A stretch of 64,000 bases of DNA from Fidelibacterota bacterium (GCA_018650795.1 JABIFG010000234.1:1-64000), one strand, 5' to 3'; positions 10,661 to 20,093 are shown, counted from the first letter of the stretch. Notes: generated from the sequence alone by a model not told the origin. A program made the numbers and translations.

Positions 10661-11425
10661 CTAGAATAAACCCTTTACCAGACCACCATCTACAACAACT
10701 GATTGTCCAGTGATATAGCTTGCCCGGGTTGATGCAAGGAAGGTTATGACAGCTGCCAGTTCTTCTGGTTTTCCAAGACGTTTCATGGGGATGTCTTTGG
10801 CAATGAGGGCTGGATCAGCCAGATCACTATGCAGTTCTTTAACTCGCTCAGTATCATGGATACCAGGCAAGACCATGTTAACGGTGATGCCTTGATCCGC
10901 GACTTGGGCGGAGAGTGTTTTGGCGTAACCGGTCAATCCTGCACGAGCCGTATTAGAGAGAATAAGGGACTCGATGGGTTGCTTTACAGAAACGGAAGTG
11001 ATGAATACGATACGACCCCAACTGTTTTTACGCATGCCTCCCAGGACTTCCTGGGCTGAATCCTTCATGGCAATTAGATTCCCCTGTAAGGCTTGATCCC
11101 ATTGCTCATCACCAAGACTATCAAAATATCCTGCGCTGGGTCCACCATTGTTGGCTACCAATATGTCAATTGATCCCCAATTATCCTCTATCTCATTAAG
11201 CATAGCCCGCCGAGCATTAACATCAACCACATCACATACAAATCCTTGGACTGTAGCTCCAGTGATTTTGCTGATCAATTCTGCAGCGCGTTGAATTCGT
11301 GCTTCATCTCTGGAACATATAGCGACCTTGCACCCTTCGCTGGCTAATTCCAAAGCAGCGGCATATCCCAGCCCAGATGAGGCCCCCTGAACCAACGCTA
11401 TTTTATTTTTAATCCCAAAATCCAT
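10661..11425 (-). CDS. SDR-family NAD(P)-dependent oxidoreductase
   Basis: 'ALVQGASSGLGYAAAL', 'VANNGGPSAG', C-terminal 'SYITGQSVVVDGGLVKGLF'. Confidence 0.94.
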   Translation of the reverse strand: MDFGIKNKIALVQGASSGLGYAAALELASEGCKVAICSRDEARIQRAAELISKITGATVQGFVCDVVDVNARRAMLNEIEDNWGSIDILVANNGGPSAGYFDSLGDEQWDQALQGNLIAMKDSAQEVLGGMRKNSWGRIVFITSVSVKQPIESLILSNTARAGLTGYAKTLSAQVADQGITVNMVLPGIHDTERVKELHSDLADPALIAKDIPMKRLGKPEELAAVITFLASTRASYITGQSVVVDGGLVKGLF

Positions 11426-11587
11426 GATAGCCTCCTACCCTGAAACTAATCCTAATTTATTTTGATACAACCCTACCGCGGCCAAAATCCATATGCATGG
11501 AACATTTGACCCGCTTATCCTGTTCACTTCCATGGCGCGCTGTCTATATTAAGCGGTTTATTAACGAATAAAGGAACACATATATAA

Positions 11588-12226
11588 ATGGATTTCTACT
11601 CACTACTTCTGGCTGTCCCAGCCATCCTGATAGCACTGACATTTCATGAGTTTGCTCATGGCTATGTGGCGTATCGATTTGGCGATCCCACGGCAAAAAA
11701 TCATGGACGACTCACACTAAATCCCTTAGCTCATCTGGACCCCATGGGGACCATCATGATATTCTTGATTCACTTTGGTTGGGCCAAGCCTGTTCCGGTA
11801 GATCCTCGTTATCTGGGAAATCCAAAACGAGATATGATGTGGATTGCAGCTGCTGGGCCTCTGATGAATATGGTATTGGCTCTGATCTCTGGAATTCTTA
11901 TCAGAGTGTTTCTGGCTACTGATCTAGTTTATTCTGACCCCAATGGAGGCGTTGGTGTTCTTTTTCAAATGCTCAGATATTCGCTCTATATCAACCTGGC
12001 TCTGGCCTTCTTTAATCTCCTACCTATACCACCATTAGATGGTTCAAAAATATTGGCTGGATTTCTCCCGCATAAGTATACGCCAACGCTGTATCTTATT
12101 GAATCTAAGGGACCCATGGTGCTATTTGGAATCATCATGTTTGGATGGATCACTGGATTTCACGTTTTAGGTGTCGTTATTGGACCATTTATCAGTATTT
12201 TTTCCAGCTTATTTGCAGGGATCTAA
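11588..12226 (+). CDS. Site-2 protease family (M50) membrane metalloprotease
   Basis: 'ALTFHEFAHGYVAYRFGD' HExxH and 'NLLPIPPLDGSKIL'. Confidence 0.95.
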   Translation: MDFYSLLLAVPAILIALTFHEFAHGYVAYRFGDPTAKNHGRLTLNPLAHLDPMGTIMIFLIHFGWAKPVPVDPRYLGNPKRDMMWIAAAGPLMNMVLALISGILIRVFLATDLVYSDPNGGVGVLFQMLRYSLYINLALAFFNLLPIPPLDGSKILAGFLPHKYTPTLYLIESKGPMVLFGIIMFGWITGFHVLGVVIGPFISIFSSLFAGI

Positions 12227-12405
12227 TGCCAGAACTGAAATATGCTAAAACCCGGAGATTGAGACGTTTTGAAACTGCAGAGTCAGATGAAAAGCGCCTT
12301 CATTTCAGGCGATTAACCTCTACCTACCCAAAACGTAGCTTTCTCGGTCTTATGGTTATGGCCGGTATCATAGTATATCTTCTTTATTATTTATCTAAAG
12401 TTTAA
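12226..12405 (+). CDS. Small single-TM protein, unknown function
   Basis: TAATG overlap with upstream gene; MPELKYAKTRRLRR...FLGLMVMAGIIVYLLYYLSKV; start corrected from ORF-track 12145. Confidence 0.6.
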   Translation: MPELKYAKTRRLRRFETAESDEKRLHFRRLTSTYPKRSFLGLMVMAGIIVYLLYYLSKV

Positions 12406-12416
12406 AGGTTTTTCAG

Positions 12417-14108
12417 ATGCAGAAAATCGTTGAATGTGTACCAAATTTTAGTGAGGGTCATGATCTGACCCTGATTGATCAAATCACCTCCGCCATAGCT
12501 CAGGTTGAGGGTGTCACCCTTCTGGATGTTGATCCAGGTGCAGATACCAATCGTACAGTTGTCACTTTTGTAGGTGGACCCGAAGCCACTGTGGAAGCAG
12601 CATTCCAGGGTATCAAGCGTGCCTCCGAACTCATCGATATGCGCAACCACACAGGAGCGCATGCCCGTATGGGTGCCACAGACGTCTGTCCATTTATTCC
12701 CGTGAGCAATATGACCATGGAAGAATGTGCCGAGTTGTCCCGTATTCTGGGTAAACGAGTTGGTGAAGAGTTGAATATTCCAGTCTACCTCTATGAATAT
12801 TCCGCAGCTTCTCCCGAGCGCGAGAATCTTGCCAAGGTCAGGGCCGGGGAATACGAAGGTCTCTCTGAAAAATTGAAGGACCCCTTTTGGAAACCAGATT
12901 TTGGTAAAGCTGAATTTAATGCCAGTGCAGGGGCCACTGTCATGGGTGCCCGTAAATTCCTCATCGCCTACAATGTAAATCTTAATACCCGGGATCAGAA
13001 AAAAGCCACTGATATTGCGTTAGAGATTCGGGAAGCCGGGCGGAATGCCAGGGATCCTAAAACCAATAAATTTGTCCGTGATGAGCAGGGGACACCCATC
13101 AAACGACCCGGCACCCTCAAAGCAGTCAAGGCTGTCGGCTGGTATATTGACGAATACAACATGGCACAGATATCCATGAATCTGGTGGATATGGAGGTCA
13201 CGCCCTTTCATATCGCCTTTGATGAAGTGGTCAAGCAGGCAGATCTGCGTGGTCTAAGAGTATCCGGAAGCGAACTTGTGGGACTCATTCCACTCACAGC
13301 TATGCTGGACGCCGGCAAATATTACCTCAAAAAGCAGCATTCCAGTACTGCTGTTTCCAATGCCGAACTGATTCGCATTGCCATACAGAGCATGGGTTTA
13401 AATGAAATCTCGCCCTTTAATCCCCAGGAACGCATTATCGAGTACCAGTTGGGCTCTAAAGACGAAAAAAATCTGGTGGATATGGGTGTTACCGAGTTTG
13501 TGGATGAATTGGCTTCTGATTCACCTGCACCTGGTGGAGGGTCCGTTTCAGCACTGGCATCTTCCATGGCAGCGGGACTCACCAATATGGTTGGTGTTTT
13601 GACCTACGGAAAAAAAGGATATCAGGCCAATTGGGATGAAATTGAAGTTTTAAGTAATCAGGCTCAAACCTTGAAAGATACTTTCCTGTTTCTGGTCGAT
13701 GAAGATACAAGATCATTCAATAATGTGATGGCAGCCATGCGCTTACCCAAAAAGAGTGACGAACAGCAAGCTGTTCGTCTTCAAGCGCTCCAGGAAGCAA
13801 CCGTTTATTCAGCTGAGATTCCCCTGAGGGTGATGAGGCATTCGCTGGAGATTATGAAACTAGCCGCACGGATGGCAGAGATCGGAAACCAGAATTCACT
13901 ATCAGATGCTGGTGTGGCTGTACTTCAGGCACGAGCTGGTCTGGAAGGCGCCGCCTTAAACGTGCTGATTAATATCCCAGGTATTGATGATCAAGATATT
14001 GTCTCAAAATTCAAAGCTGAAGTATCCAGTTTGAAGTCTGAGTCATCTGCACTGGCAGATAAAGTCCTCTCAGCCATGACAAACAAACTCCTAACCCCTA
14101 ACCCCTAA
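12417..14108 (+). CDS. ftcD: Bifunctional glutamate formimidoyltransferase / formimidoyltetrahydrofolate cyclodeaminase
   Basis: N-terminal 'IVECVPNFSEGHD...LLDVDPGADTNRTVVTFVG' (FTCD N), C-terminal 'FVDELASDSPAPGGGSVSALASSMAAGLTNMV' (cyclodeaminase). Confidence 0.92.
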   Translation: MQKIVECVPNFSEGHDLTLIDQITSAIAQVEGVTLLDVDPGADTNRTVVTFVGGPEATVEAAFQGIKRASELIDMRNHTGAHARMGATDVCPFIPVSNMTMEECAELSRILGKRVGEELNIPVYLYEYSAASPERENLAKVRAGEYEGLSEKLKDPFWKPDFGKAEFNASAGATVMGARKFLIAYNVNLNTRDQKKATDIALEIREAGRNARDPKTNKFVRDEQGTPIKRPGTLKAVKAVGWYIDEYNMAQISMNLVDMEVTPFHIAFDEVVKQADLRGLRVSGSELVGLIPLTAMLDAGKYYLKKQHSSTAVSNAELIRIAIQSMGLNEISPFNPQERIIEYQLGSKDEKNLVDMGVTEFVDELASDSPAPGGGSVSALASSMAAGLTNMVGVLTYGKKGYQANWDEIEVLSNQAQTLKDTFLFLVDEDTRSFNNVMAAMRLPKKSDEQQAVRLQALQEATVYSAEIPLRVMRHSLEIMKLAARMAEIGNQNSLSDAGVAVLQARAGLEGAALNVLINIPGIDDQDIVSKFKAEVSSLKSESSALADKVLSAMTNKLLTPNP

Positions 14109-14119
14109 CGATCTTGTAA

Positions 14120-15892
14120 ATGTCCCGTATCCACATCCTACCTGATATTCTATGCAATAAAATTGCAGCTGGCGAGGTCGTTCAACGGCCTGCTTCAGTA
14201 GTCAAGGAGCTGGTGGAGAATTCCATTGATGCAGAATCCACCCGTATTGAGGTGACCATCAAAAATGGTGGTCGCGATCTTATCCAGGTTATTGATGACG
14301 GTGTTGGACTTGATAAAGAGGAACTCGGATTAGCTCTCGAACGACATGCTACCAGCAAAATCGCTGAAATTGAAGATCTATTCCGTATAAAAACCATGGG
14401 TTTTCGTGGTGAAGCACTTCCCAGTATTGCATCAGTAGCCATGCTGGAAGTGGTATCTCGAGCACAGGGTAGTGAAGCTGCGTTTGCTCTAGAGGTGCAG
14501 GCTGGAAAATCCGGGGATGTGCAACCCATTGCCTGGGAAACAGGCACGCGTATCACGGTGAAGAATCTATTTTTCAATGTACCAGCCCGTCTCAAATTTC
14601 TAAAAGCCAAACGAACCGAACTTAATCACATCATTGATAGAGTGAAGCCGCTGGCCCTTATTTATCCACAGATCGCATTTAAACTGGTGGCTGATCAAAA
14701 GGTCATTTTCGATCTTCGATCAGCAACGCCATCAGAACGCGTGACAGCTGTTTTTGGCAGCGAGTATGGAGATAAGATTATTCCTGTCGACGAGAGCCGG
14801 GGGAATATCAAGGTGACTGGTTTTATAGGAAACCTGGATCTGGTTCGTGTTGCTCGGGGAGAGCAATATTTATCTATTAATCAACGTCCTGTCTCGGATC
14901 GCTTGATAAATAATGCAGTCTATCAGGCTTATAAATCATTGATACAGCGTGGAGAATTTCCATTCTACGCTTTAAATATTTCGGTGCCTCTTAATGAGGT
15001 TGATGTCAATGTGCATCCTACTAAAACAGAAGTAAAATTTAATGATGAGTGGCGGGTTTACCATGTAGTCAAGGAAACTATTGAGAATGGCCTGCGTCAG
15101 ACATTGAAGGTCATGCCTGGCTTTCAAAACCGTCCTCCTGTAGCACCCCTTTTCGCCCCAACAGATGGCCAATCACCCCAAACCAGCTTTGTGGCTCCCC
15201 CAGGGGGGCAGTATCCTGCTGATAGTCAGCAGCGGAGCCCAGAGGAGAGTGAGATTCTTCAAAAAGCCAGACAATTCAGTCAGGTTTTGGATCGGAATCC
15301 AGTGGAGATGAAACCCCAGAGACAACATGGTGGTTTTATCTGGCAGGTTCACAATAAATACATTCTGAGCCAGATAAACAATGGGATTGCCATCATCGAT
15401 CAGCATGTGGCTCATGAGCGGATTCTATATGAAGAAGCGTTACGAGACATGGATGACAACAAAGGAACTTCTCAGCAGCTCCTTTTTCCAGCAACCCAGG
15501 AATTCTCAGCTGATGACTACAATGTGCTGGTAGACATTATTCCATCGCTAAATACCCTGGGATTTCGCCTGCGGGAGTTTGGACCGCAAACCGTTCTCGT
15601 GGAAGCCGTGCCTACAAGTATGCGCGGTGGCAGTGAAGGTGCTATCTTGAAGGAAATTATTGATTATTACCGAGAAAATCGGGTGTTTGATTATTCACCT
15701 TCAAAACGTCTGGCCGCCTCGTATTCATGTAAAGCTGCTGTCAAGGCTGGTGATCCACTTACAGAAGAGGAGATGAGGGTCCTGGTAGATCGACTTTTTG
15801 CCACAGAAAACCCATTCTATTGTCCCCATGGTCGCCCCATCATCGTTAATCTAAGTATTGATGAGCTGGATAAACGCTTCGAACGTCACTAG
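14120..15892 (+). CDS. mutL: DNA mismatch repair protein MutL
   Basis: 'IAAGEVVQRPASVVKELVENSIDA', 'GFRGEALPSIASV', C-terminal 'DQHVAHERILYEE', 'CPHGRP'. Confidence 0.97.
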   Translation: MSRIHILPDILCNKIAAGEVVQRPASVVKELVENSIDAESTRIEVTIKNGGRDLIQVIDDGVGLDKEELGLALERHATSKIAEIEDLFRIKTMGFRGEALPSIASVAMLEVVSRAQGSEAAFALEVQAGKSGDVQPIAWETGTRITVKNLFFNVPARLKFLKAKRTELNHIIDRVKPLALIYPQIAFKLVADQKVIFDLRSATPSERVTAVFGSEYGDKIIPVDESRGNIKVTGFIGNLDLVRVARGEQYLSINQRPVSDRLINNAVYQAYKSLIQRGEFPFYALNISVPLNEVDVNVHPTKTEVKFNDEWRVYHVVKETIENGLRQTLKVMPGFQNRPPVAPLFAPTDGQSPQTSFVAPPGGQYPADSQQRSPEESEILQKARQFSQVLDRNPVEMKPQRQHGGFIWQVHNKYILSQINNGIAIIDQHVAHERILYEEALRDMDDNKGTSQQLLFPATQEFSADDYNVLVDIIPSLNTLGFRLREFGPQTVLVEAVPTSMRGGSEGAILKEIIDYYRENRVFDYSPSKRLAASYSCKAAVKAGDPLTEEEMRVLVDRLFATENPFYCPHGRPIIVNLSIDELDKRFERH

Positions 15893-15894
15893 AT

Positions 15895-16020
15895 TGGTGT
15901 CATCCTGAGCTCGTAGAAGGATAGACTCGAAAAGTTTGCCATACTTCGACAGGCCTGTGCTGAGCCAAGTCGAAGTGCTCAGTAAGACAAACAAGTTTTC
16001 ACGAAGCGAGAGGCGAAGCA
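15895..16020. repeat. Intergenic palindromic repeat remnants between mutL and miaA
   Basis: 'ATCCTGAGCTCGTAGAAGGAT' and inverted arms ACTTCGAC (15943-15950) / GTCGAAGT (15969-15976). Confidence 0.65.
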
Positions 16021-16031
16021 AAGCAAATCCC

Positions 16032-16943
16032 ATGAAACCCATTAATATTCATAATCAAATCCTGGACGATCCCCACCGTGACTATCTCATTTTAGCTGGA
16101 CCTACGGCCGTGGGCAAGACGGATACCGTCATGTCACTGGCTGAAACCCATGATATTGAAATCATCAGTGGCGATTCCCGCCAGATATATAAGTTTATGA
16201 ATATTGGTACAGCGACTCCGGAGGCAGAGATGTTGGATCGCTTACCGCACCATCTGTTGAATGAACTTACACCGGATATTGTTTGGAATGCTGCAGACTT
16301 CTATAATAAGGCTCGAGAAATAATTATTGAGGTTATGGATCGAGGCAGACTACCCGTGGTAGTAGGGGGGGCTGGTATGTATCTCGACGCCCTCCGTTTT
16401 GGTCTTTTCGACGAGCAGCACAAGGATCCTGCGCTCCGGGAAAAATATCAGGCCAAGGTGGATGCTGGTGAGGCGGAGGCACTCTGGAATCAATTGATGG
16501 AGTTGGATCCGGAATATGCAGGGACCTTCCATTACAATAACAAAAAAAAACTCATGCGTGCCTTCGAAATTTATGAATCCTCAGGCATGGTTCCCTCCAA
16601 AGCCTATTCAAATAGTAGCGATCCGTTTGCTAAGCAAGGAACCCTGGTGGTTCTGGATCGGGATCGCAAAATCTTGTATGAACGGATCAATCAGAGAGTA
16701 TTAGTCATGCTGGAAAATGGGCTCATTGGAGAGTGTCAGGCTTTGCTCGATCGTGGATATCAGCCTGATCTATACCCTATGAAGACGATAGGGTACAAAG
16801 AAGTTTATGCATTTTTAAATGATGAAATTGATGAAGCTCAAATGATTGATTCCATCCAACAAAACACCCGTAATTTTGCCAAGCGTCAGCTGACCTGGTT
16901 TAGAAATCATTCCTTTGACTACTGGATTGATCTGGGTTCTTAA
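16032..16943 (+). CDS. miaA: tRNA dimethylallyltransferase
   Basis: 'LILAGPTAVGKTDTVMSLAE', 'IISGDSRQIYKFMNIGTATP', 'PVVVGGAGMYLDAL'; start corrected from 15936 because the 5' extension is translated repeat. Confidence 0.95.
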   Translation: MKPINIHNQILDDPHRDYLILAGPTAVGKTDTVMSLAETHDIEIISGDSRQIYKFMNIGTATPEAEMLDRLPHHLLNELTPDIVWNAADFYNKAREIIIEVMDRGRLPVVVGGAGMYLDALRFGLFDEQHKDPALREKYQAKVDAGEAEALWNQLMELDPEYAGTFHYNNKKKLMRAFEIYESSGMVPSKAYSNSSDPFAKQGTLVVLDRDRKILYERINQRVLVMLENGLIGECQALLDRGYQPDLYPMKTIGYKEVYAFLNDEIDEAQMIDSIQQNTRNFAKRQLTWFRNHSFDYWIDLGS

Positions 16944-16950
16944 TCCCGCA

Positions 16951-17014
16951 CACTTCGAGTACCTCAGTATCCGGGATCCGAAGGTTGAGGTCTTATGCTG
17001 AGTTTATCGAAGTG
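16951..17014. repeat. Imperfect inverted repeat downstream of miaA
   Basis: CACTTCGAGTACCTCAG (16951-16967) versus CTGAGTTTATCGAAGTG (16998-17014). Confidence 0.65.
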
Positions 17015-17052
17015 TTCTCGAAACCTCTAGAAGCGCCCGTCAGGTTTAAGCA

Positions 17053-17090
17053 ATAAAAAAGCCCCGGTCTCCCGAGGCTCTTTTTTTAAT
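17053..17090. terminator. Bidirectional Rho-independent terminator between convergent miaA and nrdJ
   Basis: aataaaaaaGCCCCGGtctcCCGAGGCtcttttttt: GC-rich hairpin flanked by A-run and T-run. Confidence 0.85.
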
Positions 17091-17104
17091 CTAATCGAGT
17101 CAGA

Positions 17105-19519
17105 TTAACACTTCGAATAGCCACAATTATGGCATAAGAGACAGCCACCTTCGTGGGAAATAGTCAACCCACATTCAGGACAGGTCGTCATGGTTTTTGA
17201 GCTTGATCCCTTGGATGGCTCAACCATGTTGAAGTCGGCAGTCCTGGCGTCTTCGGAATTGTCTTCAGATTCCACCATTCCAAATGTTTGTTCAGTGGCA
17301 GCCTGGTTATTGTTGAACTCAGACATGTGCTCTTCGAGGGCTTTTCCGATCGCATCAGGGGTTGAGAGAATCAATTTTCCATTCTCCCAGACAGGGTTTG
17401 GTCCACTAATACCCTTGAGCTGTTTAATAATCTCAGTCACATCCATTCCACTTCGCAATGATAGTGAAATGAGTCGGCTGATTGCTTCAGCTTGAGCAGC
17501 AGCATTTCCACCAGCTTTACCAATTGTCGTGAAAATCTCGCACAAACCGTTCTCATCATGGTTAATGGTGATATAGAGTGTGCCTTCGCCTGTTCGTATC
17601 CGATGTGTCACACCAAAGGTATCTTTGGGGCGCAGACGGGGACGGAGTGAGGGAGGATTCAAGTCCAGTTCTGGCTCTAAAGCTGAGGCTACATCAGTTG
17701 CAGCTTTCTTTTCATCTTTTTTCTCTGAAATCAAGATACCATCACGGCTACCCTCACGATAAACGGTGATACCCTTGAGGCCAGCCTTGTAAGCAGCTTG
17801 ATAAATGCTGGCGACAGTCTCTACATCTGCATCTTCAGGCAGATTTACAGTAGAACTGATTGATGCATCGATATAACGCTGAATGGTACCCTGCATCTTG
17901 ACTCTGAAGTAGGGATCAATATCGTGTGCAGTAATGACTGATTCTGGAAGATCTTCATCGCTGCCATATTTCTTGAGGATGGTAGGATGAACAACTTTGA
18001 ATTCGTCAAATTCTTCTCCAAAACCACTGTTCTTTTTCACACGGCGTTTGTAGCTGACGTTGAAAATAGGTTCCACACCTGAACTTACTTGAGCAACAAT
18101 GGCTCCTGATCCGGTGGGTGCTACAGTCAGGATGGTGGCATTTCTAATACCGTGGGTTTTAATCTCATCCTGAATGTCTTGAGGTAAATTGTCGATGAAT
18201 TTGCTCTTTTTGTATCCATTCCACTGATAATTGGGGAAGGAACCCTTCTCTTTGGCCAACTCAATGGAGGTTTTATAGGCAGTACCAGAAAGCATCTCCA
18301 TGACTTCTTCAACGGCTTCCAGAGCTTCATCTGTATCATATTTAATTCCGCGTAACATGAGCATATCTGCCAGACCCAGGATTCCCAGACCCACGCGTCT
18401 ATCACCCATAGCGTTCTTTTTCTGATCTTCCAGGGCATGACGATCAACATTATAGTCAATCACATTGTCCAGATAGCGTACACTGAGGCGAATGGTATCA
18501 TTAAACTCATCCCAGAGGAAGTCACCATCGGTATTAACAAAGCGCGCCAGGTTGATAGCACCCAGGTTACAGGCTCCACCATCGGGGAGGGGTTGTTCAC
18601 CACAGGGATTTGTACTTACCAGTGGGCTGCAATATTCAGCGTTGTGATAGTCAATCATAGTGTCCCAAAAAATGATACCCGGTTCAGCACTGGCATGTGC
18701 CGCATTGATGATTTTGTCCCACAGTTCGCGAGCCCGAATTGTTTCGTACACCTTATCATTCCAACGGAGCTCGAAATCTGTATCCAGCTCAACTGCTTCC
18801 ATAAATTCATGTGTCAGGAGCACGGAGATATTCGAATATTTGACCTTGGAGAGATCTAATTTGATATCAACAAATTCACCGATGTCTGGATGATCAACAC
18901 GGAGGGTCTGCATGTTGGCGCCACGACGTCCATGTTGTGCAATCGTATTTGTATTTTCGCTGAACAGGTTCATAAAACCAACAGGACCACAAGATTCGCC
19001 ACCGGTTCCATCAATGGAGGAGCCTTTGGGTCGTAGAACGGAGAGATCATGTCCGCAGCCACCGCCATATTTATAGGTCCGGGCTTCTTGAATAATAGCA
19101 TCGTAAATAGCATCAATTGAATCGTTTTTAATACCGACAACATAGCAATTATTTAGTGTAGTCTTGATGTCTTCACGTCCGGCACCATGCATAATGCGTC
19201 CACCTGGAACAAATCGGAAATCGTGGAGGATGGTATAAAATCGATCTTCCCAGACTTCAGGTTTATCCTCTAAGCCTGCCATTGCTTTGGCCAATCGGTG
19301 CCATAAATCTTCAGGAGACTTTTCATCAGGCGCTAAATATTTATTCTGTAAAACACTTTTCCCCAATTCATCAGAACCGTAGTATGTGTCAATATCAGAT
19401 CCATTTCGAACAGTGTCTGGATTAACGATCGCTTCAATCTGCAGTTCCGCATTTTGCAGAGGGGCTTTGCCAAGATCGTTATCGTTCGACTCAAATGGAA
19501 ATTGTATGGTTTCAGACAT
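17105..19519 (-). CDS. nrdJ: Adenosylcobalamin-dependent (class II) ribonucleoside-diphosphate reductase
   Basis: 'NNCYVVGIKNDSIDAIYDAIIQEARTYKYGGGCGHDLSVLRPKG', 'STNPCGEQPLPDGGACNLGAINLARF', 'TLTVAPTGSGA', C-terminal zinc-ribbon 'CPECG...CHNCGYSKC'. Confidence 0.95.
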   Translation of the reverse strand: MSETIQFPFESNDNDLGKAPLQNAELQIEAIVNPDTVRNGSDIDTYYGSDELGKSVLQNKYLAPDEKSPEDLWHRLAKAMAGLEDKPEVWEDRFYTILHDFRFVPGGRIMHGAGREDIKTTLNNCYVVGIKNDSIDAIYDAIIQEARTYKYGGGCGHDLSVLRPKGSSIDGTGGESCGPVGFMNLFSENTNTIAQHGRRGANMQTLRVDHPDIGEFVDIKLDLSKVKYSNISVLLTHEFMEAVELDTDFELRWNDKVYETIRARELWDKIINAAHASAEPGIIFWDTMIDYHNAEYCSPLVSTNPCGEQPLPDGGACNLGAINLARFVNTDGDFLWDEFNDTIRLSVRYLDNVIDYNVDRHALEDQKKNAMGDRRVGLGILGLADMLMLRGIKYDTDEALEAVEEVMEMLSGTAYKTSIELAKEKGSFPNYQWNGYKKSKFIDNLPQDIQDEIKTHGIRNATILTVAPTGSGAIVAQVSSGVEPIFNVSYKRRVKKNSGFGEEFDEFKVVHPTILKKYGSDEDLPESVITAHDIDPYFRVKMQGTIQRYIDASISSTVNLPEDADVETVASIYQAAYKAGLKGITVYREGSRDGILISEKKDEKKAATDVASALEPELDLNPPSLRPRLRPKDTFGVTHRIRTGEGTLYITINHDENGLCEIFTTIGKAGGNAAAQAEAISRLISLSLRSGMDVTEIIKQLKGISGPNPVWENGKLILSTPDAIGKALEEHMSEFNNNQAATEQTFGMVESEDNSEDARTADFNMVEPSKGSSSKTMTTCPECGLTISHEGGCLLCHNCGYSKC

Positions 19520-19860
19520 GTAGGGTTGCTCCTCAGCGATTTATCCGTACGTTTATGGTCTAACTCCTCAAATCAAAAATAGCGGAAAAATGACGGCGAG
19601 AAGTTCTTTACCCAATTGTTGGTTGCCTGGTTGGTATGGTGTCCTGCACGTGATTAGGGTCACTATTACCCAGCGTGACGAATATAGAGGGGAGACAATT
19701 TATGGCAAGAATCAATTTACATAAAACTACACAATGTTGAGGTAAACATATCTCAAGCGCTACATCTTGTATCTGAGAGTGAGCCCTTGTGTATCAAAGA
19801 TTTAGAGAATTTTGGTGAATTCAGAGTGAGAAAAAAAATAAACTGGCCACCGATTTTTCT

Positions 19861-19945
19861 AATTCAAAATCAGGGTGAGGACTCTAGCGCCGCTGTTTGC
19901 ACTCCTCAAGTAGACTTGGGATTTTGAATTCTTGCCAAGATTCAA
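19861..19945. repeat. Structured intergenic palindrome: perfect 11-bp inverted arms plus an overlapping dyad
   Basis: AATTCAAAATC (19861-19871) / GATTTTGAATT (19920-19930); inner TGAGGACT (19876-19883)/ACTCCTCA (19901-19908); overlapping TTGAAT-t-CTTG-c-CAAGATTCAA (19924-19945). Confidence 0.6.
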
Positions 19946-20022
19946 GTAAATCAACGCCCCACTCGGTAATTGCCTTGCTCTGAGGAATTTAATTCTTTTA
20001 ATTTCGCAGGCATATTTAAAAT

Positions 20023-20093
20023 GCGGGTGTCGCATAATGGTAGTGCCTCAGCTTCCCAAGCTGATGGCGGGAGTTCGATTCTCCTCACCCGCT
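20023..20093 (+). tRNA. tRNA-Gly (anticodon CCC)
   Basis: GCGGGTG...CACCCGC acceptor stem, TCAGC-TTCCCAA-GCTGA anticodon arm, GGGAG-TTCGATT-CTCCT T arm; CCA not encoded. Confidence 0.95.

Noticed and set aside
14182-14610. 142-aa antisense ORF in mutL
   Set aside because: Composition is the reverse-strand shadow of a conserved GHKL domain; no family signal.
18437-18859. 140-aa plus-strand ORF antisense to nrdJ
   Set aside because: Shadow ORF of the highly conserved RNR coding sequence.
19520-19860. Cobalamin riboswitch upstream of the B12-dependent nrdJ
   Set aside because: I looked for the B12-box (AGCCxGxAGACCTGCC-like) and GCCACTG core on the minus strand and did not find them; covariance-model search would be needed to exclude a divergent form.
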